A stretch of 64,000 nucleotides of DNA, from positions 1-64,000 of the forward strand of contig VXCM01000418.1 in NCBI GenBank assembly GCA_014773175.1, in the 5' to 3' direction. A program made the translations under genes and the position numbers. Each line of letters opens with the position of its first letter. Position 1 is the first letter of the stretch. Of this stretch, positions 46,602 through 58,217 are shown piece by piece. The notes below the pieces were generated by a model that saw only the letters and a list, made by a program, of their open reading frames with translations, had not been told where the DNA came from and did not search any database. Source of the stretch: Lucifuga dentata (Eukaryota > Chordata > Actinopteri > Ophidiiformes > Bythitidae).

Positions 46602-47190
46602 CAAGCTAAAACACTCTGCTCACTAATGTTAGCAGCAGGTTTAAGTTAAAATACTCCACTAGCTAATGCTTGCAATAGGTTTAAGCTAAAACACTCCGCT
46701 TGGTAATGTTAGCAGCAGGTTTAAGCTAAAACACTCCGCTTGGTAATGTTAGCAGCAGGTTTAAGCTAAAACACTCCGCTTGCTAATGTTAGCAGCAGGT
46801 TTAAGCTAAAACACTCTGCTTGCTAATGTTAGCAGCAGTTTAAAGTAAAACACTCCACTAGCTAATGTTAGCAGCAGTTTAAAGTAAAACACTCCATTAG
46901 CTAATGTTAGCAGTAGTTTAAAGTAAAACACTCCGCTAGCAAATGTTAGCGAATGTTAACTGTTAAATGTTAAATGTTAGCAACAGCTTTAAGCTAAAAC
47001 ACTCCACTAGATAATGTTAGCAGCAGGTTTAAGCTAAAACACTCATAACATTAGCAGCAGGTTTAAAGTAAGAGACTCTAACTAGCAGAATATTCAGGTA
47101 AAGCACTCTGCTAGCTAATGTTAGCAGCAGCTTTAAGCTAAAACACTCATGTTAGCAGGCAGGTTTAAAGTAAGACATTCCACTATCTAA
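46602..47190. repeat. Minisatellite, about fourteen 40-bp units
   Basis: Same unit as 6,971-7,250: aaaacactccactagctaat, gttagcagcaggtttaagct. Units vary (cgcttggtaat, ctgcttgctaat) and some are partial. The right flank ctaattatttctctgactat and gtgacatctc also occurs near the first array (7,598-7,652), so the arrays share a parental repeat. Confidence 0.85.
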
Positions 47191-48332
47191 TTATTTCTCT
47201 GACTATAATTGTGACATCTCATTGTGACTGAGGTCTGAACACTGTGTGAGTCAGACTACATCTACATCGGCAATTGGATTGTGTTCTGAGTGTTCTTGCA
47301 AACATTTACACCCTCCGTTATCATGAGCTTTTCCTTACCTGGATGACACACCTGATAACGATGCAGCTCACATGTTAATATGAGATGCAAATGAGACTAC
47401 AGACTGTTTGAAAGTTGTATGCAAAGTTATACAATAGAAGGGAAGATGAATGCCTTTATTTGGGCTCTGAGCAACACCTGGATGCACGTGCACGCACACA
47501 TACACACACCTAAATGATCACATCATGACAGTAATTTGCCTGCAGCCAAACAAGCAATTACTGGATGTGTGCTCTTCATCACTGAAGGACTCCCAGGCTT
47601 ACCAATTACAGAAATTCAAGTGCTGATGTACTGCCAGATTTATAAAGAGAAGTCAATCTACTCTGTGTGTGCGTGCGTGCGTGCGTGCGTGCGTGTGTGT
47701 GCGCACATGCTGACCATGCTTCATCAGGGAGAATGATAGCAAATCAGCAAAATGCAAGACCATCCAGAAAGCCACGCTCATAGAGAACTGTGTGGCCCCT
47801 GGAGACTTTTGCAGTCCTGAATAAAAAGCGAGGCCGAGGGGGAAGAAGAGGGGAGGAGGAGGAGGAGGAGAAGGAGGGTGGGGGTGAGGGACAGTAAATA
47901 TATGAAGGTATGAGAGGAGGAGGATAAAATTCCATCTCAGCATAACGCTGAGTGTGAATGCCAGTGTGAGTGACAGCGTGGACAAGGTCGATCAGCGCTT
48001 GAAAATGACATCACGTCAGGAGCTCTCTGCAGAGTTTATGTGTCGGGCTTGAATTGATTGAGACTCAGCAGCCTTCATTGCTGCTTCCCGACATGAACTT
48101 TCTCTCCTTCCTCATCTCCTCCGTCTGATCCTCTCACTCTCTCTCCATATCTCTCTCTCTCTGCTTTGGTGAGTCTTCTCTGCCTGCTGCTCTCTCCTCT
48201 CTCTGGCCTTAATGGATTATGTGTTTGGATAGTAAATACAGCTGATTGGTTTTGTTTTTTTTAATTGTTATTATTATTGATAATGGGATCTGAAGACATT
48301 CTGTATTTGTGGCCTAAATTGCATCCCACAAC
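47191..48332. other. No proven gene; possible promoter/first exon 47,810-48,175
   Basis: Unlike its surroundings this stretch is repeat-poor. It contains (GTGC)n at 47,662-47,702, a 44-base purine run at 47,836-47,879, an aataaaaag TATA-like word at 47,821, TGACATCACGTCA at 48,006, and GTGAGTC after gctttg at 48,169, which could be a splice donor. No coding frame of any length accompanies these, so a first exon is only a possibility. Confidence 0.25.
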
Positions 48333-50165
48333 CAAGCCGTGAAAAAGTATTTGCCTCATTCATGATTTCTTATGTTTTTGCATATTTGTCACACTTAACT
48401 GTGTCAGATCTTCAGACAAAATGTAATTAAAAGACAAAGTCAGCCTGAGTAAACACAAGGTATAGTTTTAAATGATCCTTTCATTTATTGCAGGAAAAAA
48501 ACATCTATCCAACATCTACATCACCATGTGAAAGAGTAATTTCTCCCTTAGTTACATGTAATAGATAATTGGTTCATCTAGACTAGACACATCCAGGCTT
48601 GATTTCTGCAGCCTGTTGGATCTAAACATCATTAAATTTGCAGCAATGTGAAGCAGCTAAAAGGTCTTAACAAGCTCCACATGATGACCAGATCAAAAGA
48701 AACTCCAGAAAAAATGAGAAAGAAAGTTAATGAAATTTATCAGTCTGAAAGGTTCAAACTCATTTCTGAGGCTCTGGGACTCCAGCAAACCACAGCGAGA
48801 GTTGTTATCTCCACATGGACAAAATATGATGGATCTTCCCAGGGGGCCAAACAACCAAAACTTCTCCAGGAAGAAAGTCAGAAAGAACCCAGAGGAACAT
48901 CTAAGGAGCTGCAGACCTCGCTCGCCACGGATAAAGTCAGCATTCATGATTCTACCATCAGAAAGAGGCGGGGCTAAAATGAATCCATGGAGAATTGCAA
49001 GGTGAAAACCACGACTAAAGATTCGACTCACATTTACCAAAAAAACACCTGATAACTCTCAGGCCTTTTAGGATCATGTTCTGTGGATGATGAGTGGAAA
49101 ATGGAACTTTTTGGAAGACGTGGACTCGTTCCTTCTGGTGTAAAGCTCATGCAGCATTCTACAATAAGATCATCATAGCAGCAGTCAGACATGGTGGTAG
49201 GTGGTAGCGTGATGGTGGGGGATTAAGATTGTCATAGCAACAGTCAGACATGTAGGTGGTAGTGTGATGGTGGGGGTTAAGATCGTCATAGCAACAGTCA
49301 GACATGTAGGTGGTAGCGTGATGGTGAGAGTTAAGATCATCATAGCAATAGTCAGACATGGAGGCAATAGAGTGATGGTGGGGTTAAGATTGTCATAGCA
49401 ACAGTCAAACATGGAGGTGGTAGCATGATGTGGGGGTTAAGATTGTCATAGCAACAGTCAGACATGGAGGCGATAGCGTGATGGTGGGGTTAAGATTGTC
49501 ATAGCAACAGTCATACATGGAGGTAGTAGCGTGATGGTGGGGGTTTAAGATCATCATAGCAACAGTCAGACATGGAGGTGGTAGTGTGATGGTGGGTTGC
49601 TTAGCTGCTTCAGACACTAACTATAATTGATGGAACCATGAATTCTGCTTTCTGTCAGAAAATCCTGAAGGAGAAAATCCCGTCATCAGTCCTGATGTGA
49701 AACTACTGCAGCAAGATGACAATCCAAAGCAAAGAGCAAGTCAAAAAAACTACATGAAGGTTTTGGAGGTTATAGTCAAAGTCTTGACTTGAAGCCCATT
49801 GAGATGCAGCAGGACATTAAACATGCTAGAAAACCTCCAATGTGGCTGAATTAAAGCAATTCAGCAAAGAAGACAAACAAAATTCCTCCACATGATCAGA
49901 AAGATTGTAGCTCCAGAAGAGTTTGTTGCTGTTATTACTGCTAAATGTGGAACAAACAGTTATTAAGTTTAGGAATAATTACTTTTTCATGTGATAAATC
50001 AGATATGGTAAATGAAATATGGTAAATGAAATAATCATATAAAAACTGTATTTTGTTTAGTCAGACTGCCTTTGTCATATTTTCTTTGAAGATCTGACAC
50101 AATTAAATGTGACAAATATGCAAAAACAGAAGAAATCGGGAAGGAGAAAATATTTATCATGGTAT
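48333..50165 (+). mobile_element. Tc1-like transposon relic with internal minisatellite
   Basis: The left end gaaaaagtatttgcctcatt, tgcatatttgtcacactta, cagatcttcagacaa and the right end (complement) cgatttcttctgtttttgca, tatttgtcacattta, cagatcttcaaa are inverted repeats. The transposase remnant on the plus strand reads KLNEIYQ-like words, LISEALGLQQTTARVVISTW, and LRSCRPRSPRIK in a shifted frame. Farther on, nucleotide words correspond to the catalytic core (cagcaagatgacaatccaaa; cttgaagcccattgagatgc). Eight copies of a 53-54 bp unit (49,165-49,610) replace one segment, and frameshifts are frequent. About 1.8 kb, roughly 0.4 kb longer than expected because of the array. Confidence 0.8.
49165..49610 (+). 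repeat. Minisatellite inside Tc1 relic, eight 52-58 bp units
   Basis: The unit aagatcatcatagcaacagtc, agacatggaggtggtagc, gtgatggtggggtt encodes K-I-I-I-A-T-V-R-H-G-G-G-S-V-M-V-G, the segment before WGCF in Tc1-like transposases. 54-bp units would keep the frame, but most here are 53 or another length. The same unit is amplified in the opposite-strand relic at 10,388-10,862. Confidence 0.85.
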
Positions 50166-51324
50166 TCTCAACATCTCAGGGTTGATTTAAGTGTGGAATC
50201 TTTGTTGAATGTCTTCTTTCACTCCATCCATCAATTCTCAACACCCACTGAGTCTCTCACAGTGGACACTGAAGCAACATTTACACTCCAGGTCTTGATG
50301 CCCTATTCCATTTTTTGCCTATATCTATATTTTTTGGACAGACATCTTTTTTTAAGTGGCTCATATCCAATAGCTGTGTTTACATGTCTGAAACACCCCA
50401 GAGATGCACAACACAAGTTTATACATGTAGGCATTTCTGAGACAGATAAAAGAAAATGCTGCAATAGAGGAGCATGAGACAGAAATATTTCTACAAGCCA
50501 TTTCTTTCTGAAGCGTCTTTAAAGGTCACAAAGACTTAATCGTGTTTTCAGATGGAGAAGAAGAATTAGAGCAACTGGTTGCAGCAATATGATGCAACAA
50601 CATGTTGTAGCAAGATGTTGCAGCAACGATCGCTGCTACCTCAGCTCACAGGAAGTCTGGATGCAAGCGAGGACTCATGATTGGTGATTTGCTCATGATA
50701 CGATTTACAATTTGCCAATAATTAATTTAATAATAATTAGTGGATTAGCAGCTTTAAAATGCAGAGAGAAATTTTCGATGGTGCAAGTTTTTATCACAAG
50801 ACTGGATCCATGGTTTGGTCATGTGATCAGGATGTAGAAGTGGAAGGAGTTTGTTATCACACACTAACATATCTGTTTGACATAAACACACGTCAGCATG
50901 TCTGAGATATATAGTTTGTCCTCATTTCTGCTGATGGAGAGTGAACATCATATTGATTATTTATATCATTCATATGCAGATAAAAGAAGAGTGTCACATT
51001 TTATTATGTCTGAGTCAGAATGGTGAATAAATTCTGATCTGATCTGTGTATTTACATCTCAGTCACACTGGCAGATATCTGATACCTATCTGATTTATTT
51101 ATATATATGCAAATGGACAAAGATTCTATGTGTTTTTATTTTAACCATTTAGATCTTCACAACACAAATCTGATACATGACACGTGAGGAAAACATCAGA
51201 ATCAGGTCGCTTCAACGTCTTCTGTTAAAGTAGCTTTCGGCAGAATAAACTCATTCACACCTACAAACAGTTTAGAGTTTCACCTAAATCTTAATGGCAT
51301 GGTGTTGTAGTGGCGTGGTGTCTT
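50166..51324. other. No gene recognised
   Basis: The frame at 50,109-50,477 starts in the transposon end and has no recognisable domain. Trinucleotide-like gcagcaa words occur near 50,583-50,640. The sequence immediately before the LINE contains imperfect tggtgt…agcag words. Confidence 0.45.
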
Positions 51325-51945
51325 AGCAGCATGGTGTCGCAGCGGCGTCATATTCCATATCTGGCTCATAGGCTGGCTCTGTCCTGGGATGCCCTTGATC
51401 CAGTGGAGGTGGTGGGACAAAGGAGAATTATGGCTAAGGTGTCATCCCTGATGGACAACACGTCCCGCCCCGTGCAGGACTTTCTGACAGCACTGGGCAG
51501 CTCCTTCAGCGATAGGCTGCCTCACCCGCGGTGAAGGAGAGATACCACAGCTCCTTCCTGCTGCTGCTGTCAGACTTTACAATCAGCAGTAGTCCGCACA
51601 TAGAAAAACTGATAACTCACCATGTGCAACATCAGTGTATACTGAACTGTGCAATAGCAATATTTCCTATATGCAATAATATGAATTCAACACATTCAGC
51701 CGTGGATTTATTATATTTTGTGTACTGTTCACTTATTATTATCTACCTATTGATGCTTGTTGACTTGCCTGTTTTTGCCTTGCACTATCTTGCCTGTTGT
51801 TGTTTTTATCTTTGAACTCTTATCTTTGCTGCTGTAACACTGCAACTTCCCCACTGTGGGACTAATAAAGGATTAGCTTATCTTATCTTATCTTATCTTA
51901 CCTTACCTTACCTTACCTTACCTTATCTTATCTTATCTTAGCAGG
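51325..51945 (+). mobile_element. 5'-truncated LINE, C-terminal ORF2 end and 3' UTR
   Basis: A frame from about 51,325 reads RRHIPYLAHRLALSWDALDP, DNTSRPVQDFLTALGSSFSD, RLPHPR and stops; one base lost there separates it from KERYHSSFLLLLSDF in the next frame. This is the conserved end of a LINE reverse transcriptase protein of the CR1/L2/Rex1-like type (clade not resolved). A 3' UTR with ccactgtgggactaataaag leads to a (TCTTA/CCTTA)n tail (51,869-51,940). TCTTAGCAG occurs before and after (51,322-51,330 and about 51,936-51,944) as a possible target duplication, ambiguous with the tail. Confidence 0.7.
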
Positions 51946-53070
51946 TCGTGTGTCATGTCTTAGCAGCGTCAGTTATTAAGTCACTTTTAATAACAAACAA
52001 GAAATGAATAGAAAGAAATGAAGAATGTCAAATGATGCATTGGAAAATTTACATCTTTTTTGCCTTATAAAATACTAATAATAAGAAACATGATCATTAG
52101 AAAACAGATGAAAAATGTATGAAAAATTCAAGAAAACAACAAATCCAAAATGAAATTGAATAAGATTTTAATCTGACAACATAACAAATAAACAGTTCTT
52201 GGACTGTGATAAATATTCCGAGGAACAGGAATAATCCTACTAGTTTATATTTTCTGTTTTTAAGGAGTTCTGCAATATCAGATTAATACTGGTAAAAATA
52301 AAACTTATAGTCGGTCCTGAAAGCCAAATCCTGTTTTTATGAACTACAAAAGGTGCTTTATGTGTGTTTTTTCTCTCTGTATTTTTTTTTTATTCNCCCC
52401 CCCCCCCCCCCCCATCACAATGCCCTTCGGCTTACAGCAATAGGTTTTAATAATTGTAACAATGTAGTGATACAAGGCCATGACATGATCAACATATATT
52501 AAAAAAAACATTAAATGTGTGTGTGTGTGGGGGGGGGGGGGGNGGGGGGGGGGGGGTGCCTGAAGATCACTCCACTCATCTATATTTCTTATTCCACTTA
52601 TTTATTTACAGTGTTTATCATTTATTGCTACAAGCTACACTAAGTGGCTCTGATCGTTCTGGTTAGTCCCTAAAATACAGAAATAAGAGGTTGCTGATGC
52701 ACATAGAATTTTTCTGATGATCCACGCAGTCCAAATTTTATTTTCTCTACTTTCAGAAAGGATATACAATCACAAAGCCAAGATTTAGGTGAGGGCGGGG
52801 GGAGATGATTTCCACTGAAGCAATATTCTCCTACGGGCAGTTAATGATGAAAAAGAATGAACACTGAGTTGTTTAGCTGTTAATTTAGCCTTTTCAGGTG
52901 GTGTTCCAAAAACTGCAATTTCAGGGGTTGGATCTATTTTAAAGTCAAGTACCTTGGACAGTGCATCAAAGAATGATTCCCAGAAGTTTGATCATTTGGG
53001 GCACAGCCAGTTCATGTGTGATAGATTGCAGGGAGCCTGAGAGAGTCTGTAAGCTGTGAATGTATCCAGG
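51946..53070. other. No gene; poly-C and poly-G gaps
   Basis: Poly-C at 52,397-52,413 (N at 52,396) and poly-G at 52,528-52,556 (N at 52,543) lie about 115 bp apart. Otherwise AT-rich with no exon. Confidence 0.5.
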
Positions 53071-53078
53071 ACAACTTA

Positions 53079-53897
53079 TGCTGCATTCCAGTTACATCGG
53101 AACTTGGATTTTTCCGACCTCCTGTTTGGAAAAATGTGTTGGAACAGCATTTGAAGTCAGAGCTCTGACCGGGAAACTCAGATCAAATCCATCGACCCCG
53201 ACTTCACGAGGATGACATCACTTAACATGGCGGCACCCGTGGAAGCGAGCTTTATGAAAGTATAAATGATCAGAGCCAAAAAAAAAAAGTTTTTTTTCTT
53301 GTGTGACATTGAAATAAAAAGGTCAAAATATATCACCAAGTTAACTATTTATAGTGTATAATAACTGTTTGCCATTGATACATAAGCCTAAATAATTTCA
53401 GAACATTTACTTCTCTGCACAAATGTTTAATATCCAGTGTGATTAATATCACAGTGGGTGATATTAACACAATCCAACTAAATAGTCCTCTAATCTAACT
53501 TTGCTTTAGTTACTATTTATTTATTTATTTATTGCAGGGACAATGTACATTAATAAACATTTCTGTAAATGTACCAGAGTTANCAAAGAACAGACAAACA
53601 ACACAACAAAAACCATAATAATTCTGAAGAAATTAAAAAAAAAAAAACATGTTAATAATAATTCATGCAAACAATTACAATACCAGAGAATTAACACATA
53701 AAGCTAAAAAAATGTTAAGTTAAAAAAATACATAAAAGAGCAACTAATAGCAAAGAGTATAACTTTATTTAATCTTACAGTATTTATTGGCGTTCAGACA
53801 TGCTTTTTTGTTTACATCTGGCTGGAAGGCTTGAAGGTCGGAAAACAGAATTTTTAGCTGGGAAATCCCGACATCCCACTGTAACTGGAACGCAGCA
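53079..53897. mobile_element. PIF/Harbinger-like MITE, TTA target duplication
   Basis: The left TGCTGCATTCCAGTTACA and right (complemented) TGCTGCGTTCCAGTTACA tips are directly bordered by TTA (53,076-53,078; 53,898-53,900). The arms continue to resemble each other imperfectly (ttccgacc / cgacctt). A three-base TTA duplication fits PIF/Harbinger. No transposase. The centre includes ATTT-repeats, a short poly-A and an N at 53,583. Confidence 0.7.
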
Positions 53898-53900
53898 TTA

Positions 53901-55234
53901 GTCTTCCTCAGGTGGAGTCTGTAAGCGTTTTAGCAGAATCAGATGCAGTCTAGCACAGGAAGATGAAGAACTGACAGTCTCAGATCTCTTTTGTCGGCAG
54001 GAGTCACTAAAAACCATCTCCAACTCTTATTCTCACGTGTTTTAATCTTCTGCGCTGAAGTTACACTGACTGAGCTCAGCAAACTATAAAGATAAGCGAC
54101 CTTTCAACAGATCTAACATATTAAGGAAATGATCGATGCCACATGGCTCTCAGCTTTGAGGAAAGGCTGGTGAGAACTTAACAAAATGACCAACTTGAAA
54201 GTATCTAAACTTGTCAGATTGACTTAGTTTGAAAGAAGCACAAAGGTGAGCAAAATTGGAAAAAACACACCATCTACACAGAGATCTCCAAACTGTGCGC
54301 AGCCCCTTTCTCTTCCAAACAGCTACAGCGCAAATTACATGGTGGAAAGAGGTGACTAGAACTGTTTTTTGTATAGACAAAAAGAATTATGGAATTAATC
54401 TGCCTAAAATAATTCATTAACTAAGCTGTGTTTATATTTCTGTTCACATGACTGTTGTAAAAGTTTTAAATTCAAACTTTCAACTTATCTCACTTCACAA
54501 ATGTAGCATAACTCATTTCATAAGAAGAGCAATTACAGTAAAATCACCGAAGCCTTTAGACTTGTAGTAACTGTCACCGTCCAGCAGAGGGAGCATGAAG
54601 ACCCTGAGCCACATGACAAACAGAAAAAAGCTTTGACTGAATATGAGAGTTTATGGTTCCATTTGAAACATGTTCAGTTTGTGTTTCTCACGCTGCAGCA
54701 GACGCGCACAGACTGTCAGGGAGAATCAGATGAGTTTTGTATCTGTAAACAGGACATAACACATCCCCTCCCATGAATTAGGACAACGCAAAAAATCTTA
54801 TTCCAAACACAATACGCCTCCTTAATAAACTCCACTAATGTATTCATGTTCTAGACAAGCAAACATACTATTTATTTTACTATTTTATTCCTTTGTATCT
54901 GCTGTTATGTTTTGTGTTTTAACTGTGCAAACACCCATTTATATTATGTGCAGTTATTAATAACCAGGCGCAATTTTTGCTGTTGTGCAATCCATGATGT
55001 ATGTAGTGTGTATATGTTCTTTCAATTTTACTTTCAATTTCACTTATGTATATAGCATGTTTAAGTTGATGTTTCTTTAATGTATATAGTGTTTTTATAT
55101 TTTTTGGTACGTCACTGATCCACACAGTGTATTTATATTTTTCTGTATATCCTTTTATGTTGTATTTTCTCTATTTTATATTTTTATCACTTGTTTTCCT
55201 GTACTCTGAATCTAAAGCTACTGTAACAAGTAAA
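53901..55234. other. No gene recognised
   Basis: Short frames without domains. From about 54,840 the sequence resembles a long, AT-rich 3' UTR of an old LINE leading into the TCTTA tail at 55,260. Confidence 0.45.
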
Positions 55235-55312
55235 TTTCCCCAGTGTGGGATTAATAAAGTTTATCTTATCTTATCTTATCTTATCTTATCTTGTCTTATC
55301 TTGTCTTATGTT
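55235..55312 (+). repeat. LINE 3' tail, (TCTTA)n
   Basis: ccccagtgtgggattaataa followed by agtt and about nine TATCT(T/G) units parallels the 3' end of the LINE at 51,830-51,940 (ccccactgtgggactaataa). It is a second, older 3' end of the same or a related LINE family. Confidence 0.6.
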
Positions 55313-55854
55313 GAATTTGATGTGTGTGTGTGGTGTTTTTGTTGGTGGTGAGACCAAAGACCAATTTCCAGCAATATAATACTTTATTGTTCAGCTGTAC
55401 AATAAAGTATTATATTGTATTAAAATAAACAACTAAATTTAATTATGCATAAGAGAGCAGAATTAGAAAAATGCCAGCTGTTCTTGTTCTAGTATGATTC
55501 TTGTTTATTTAACTGTTTAATTGACTTTTTCTTGTGTGATACGTTTAAACATGTGCTGCTGGTGACTTTTTGGTAAAGTCACACTTTTGTCAAACATGAA
55601 GAATTTATTAAAGCCAAGTTGAAGAAGCATTTTGTTATTCAAAATTTAGTCATCATTAAATCAAATTTGTCAGATTTTTGAGGCTTTATATTATTATTGC
55701 AGATAATTATAGATTATATATTATTATAGAGAATTTTAGGGGATCACCTAAAAAATCATGAACTTGCTAGAATCAATAAGTTACTTTTTCCTTTTTTTCC
55801 TTGAAATGTTTAAAGATTGTTTAAAGATTTATCTGTCAAATGGATTCTCTCTCT

Positions 55855-55892
<38 letters not shown>

Positions 55893-56248
55893 TATTATTC
55901 TATGATTCTATGATTTTTGAGTCTATGATTTTTCTAAATAAAACATTAACAGTCAGCAGAAGGAGCCTGTGTGACGTTATAATATGTTTATTCTACTCAA
56001 ATTCTGTTTTCTACATTTTATTTAATCCATTTAAAATCCCTCATGTATCATGAAAGAGCCACCAGACGCTTAATATGTCATATTTTGTAAATACATCCAA
56101 AGGCAAAAAAAGTGGCACTTTTACACATATTTGAAATATCACAGATAAACTAAATGTATCTTTAGTTTCCTCTTTAAACGTCACAAAAGTTAATTATCTC
56201 TGACTGCACCCTGCTTATAAAAATAAAATCTACAGTTCTGTGCATGTG

Positions 56249-56284
<36 letters not shown>

Positions 56285-56304
56285 GCGGGTGGTTGACCGA
56301 TGAG

Positions 56305-56340
<36 letters not shown>

Positions 56341-57346
56341 AGAGGCGAGGTTACAGCGAGGCCGTCTAAACAGTAACTAAGCAACCAGGTCAAAGACCCG
56401 AAACCCAGCAGCCCTGAACTTTGATTTAAAGGCTGAGGGAAAGTTTTGAGGAAGAGGCACAATGTAAAATTAACATGTCTGCATAGCATGTAGCATGTAC
56501 ACATGAATAAAGGTGTTTTTTGTAGGAGATGTAATTATCCCTGCTGATTTTGTGAGTGTGTGACTTGAAGACTTTCAGACAGAACGATGCAGCAGATGAT
56601 GATGTGATGGAGTCAAACAGCAGAACGATGTAAATGACAGACTCCTCCTTCATGAACTTTGGAAAGACTTTTTTATTTCTTCATCTGCTGATCAGACAGT
56701 CTTTCCCTCCTTCTCTTCTTCTCTTTTCACCGAACCAATCACACCGAGTGAGTAACCAAACTCTTTACATTACTATAACGCTGTAAGTGTTTATTAAGCT
56801 ACATCCAGAGAACATGGACCAGAACATGATCAGTCAGTAATTATGACACGTCATCTCAATGCATATAACATTAAGCTTTGGTTTGTTTGCATTTTATATT
56901 TCTCTTTATTTCTCTAGGTTTATAGAGCAAATAAATAAACATTGTAACATCCACTTTTAATAAGCAATATTATAAATGAGAAAATCTAAGAGTGATTCAC
57001 ACATTTATCTTTATATCGATTTTTTTTTCTCCTTTTATGTGTGTAACTAAAACTACATCAGAACAGTTTCATCAGAAAATTAGTTTTAATAAATGATTTT
57101 CAAATTCTAAACCAGAGCATCTCAGTCTTTGACTTTGGGCTTCATGGGATCATTAGTGGTGACATCACTAAAGATTGATGTGTTTTGTCATTTGAAAGTA
57201 ATGGTATAGTATGTTATGCTTGGTATCGTATAGTATGGTATGTCTGTATAGTGTAGTATGTATGGTGTTGCATGGTGTATATGATGTGGTGTGTATGGTA
57301 TAGTATAGTGTGATATGTATGATATGCAGTGATCTAAAAATTTTCT

Positions 57347-57440
57347 TTGTAAAGCTTAAGAGGTTTTGTAATATTAGCTGGTCTGCATGGTGGCACTTTA
57401 CGGAGAATATGGAGGCTTCAGTCAGCCAATCAGGTGTTGA
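57347..57440 (+). repeat. Dispersed repeat pair member (with 31,471-31,553)
   Basis: tttgtaaagcttaagaggtt, attagctggtctgcatgg, ggcact and aatatggaggcttcagtcag followed by ccaatcag match 31,471-31,553 in the same orientation. Confidence 0.45.
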
Positions 57441-57938
57441 CAGCGATCATTCATGGTTTTCTATTTTCATGATGACTGCATCAATTACAAATATGAAGAC
57501 AAACACAGCAGGAATAGGAGTTTACAGTTCTGTCACCCACAACAAAACATGGAGTCATGAGCGAAAGCTGTTGTTAGCAGTCTTTTTTACTCATTACTTA
57601 TTGTGTGAGTTTTACTGGTAAATTTTATTCATGTGATCTGTATCTGTTCTTAATCATGAACTCTCAAAGGGCAGACAATATATGAAAGATTGGTCGCTGT
57701 ATTTGAATCAGGATTAGATTAGTTTATGTTGTTTTGTATAATGGTTTTTACTGTATATGCCGTCTTGTATGTTTATTTATTGTTCTTTGCCACTGGCAGC
57801 AATTATGTCATGAATTTCTCTTCTGAGATAATAAATTTGTCTTGTATCTTGTATCTTTTTTTTCACTTTTTATAATCCTTCATGGAGGAATCCTTTAGGT
57901 TCCAGTTCTTCCTCACCTTCTTTGCCAGGCACTTGTCA

Positions 57939-57940
<2 letters not shown>

Positions 57941-57980
<40 letters not shown>

Positions 57981-57998
57981 CTCCTTTTCCTCTCTGGN

Positions 57999-58038
<40 letters not shown>

Positions 58039-58055
58039 CTCCTTTTCCTCTCTGG
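57941..58055. other. Assembly join: 57-bp exact duplication around N in (CT)n
   Basis: The 57 bases before N at 57,998 (CT-run then gtattctccttttcctctct) recur exactly after it. Frames across it on both strands are artefacts. Confidence 0.85.
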
Positions 58056-58217
58056 CCAATCAGCAGTGATGTCTCAAATTGTGAGTCATGCAAAACCTCA
58101 CCAGCGACCCTCAAACGCTGCACGTCTAGCCCTTTGGACTGCAGTTACATCACAGTTTCTGCACGCCCACGGTCACATCCGTGTCCATGTTAATCTCGCT
58201 AACAATTACTTACAAAC

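Larger units (their letters stand above)
55313..58217. other. No exon proven; region upstream of the gene
   Basis: Contains (CT)n(GT)n at 55,846-55,890, (GT)n at 56,250-56,279, (CA)n at 56,304-56,334, a low-complexity TATGGTATAG-type stretch at 57,195-57,330, and a LINE-like tail (ataataaatttgtcttgtat) at 57,826-57,856. A first non-coding exon of the downstream gene should lie here or farther upstream; the word cgaGTGAGTaacc at 56,743 is one donor candidate, unproven. Confidence 0.4.

Noticed and set aside
50109..50477. 122-codon frame after the Tc1 relic
   Set aside because: It starts within the transposon's terminal repeat and shows no domain or codon pattern of a real gene.
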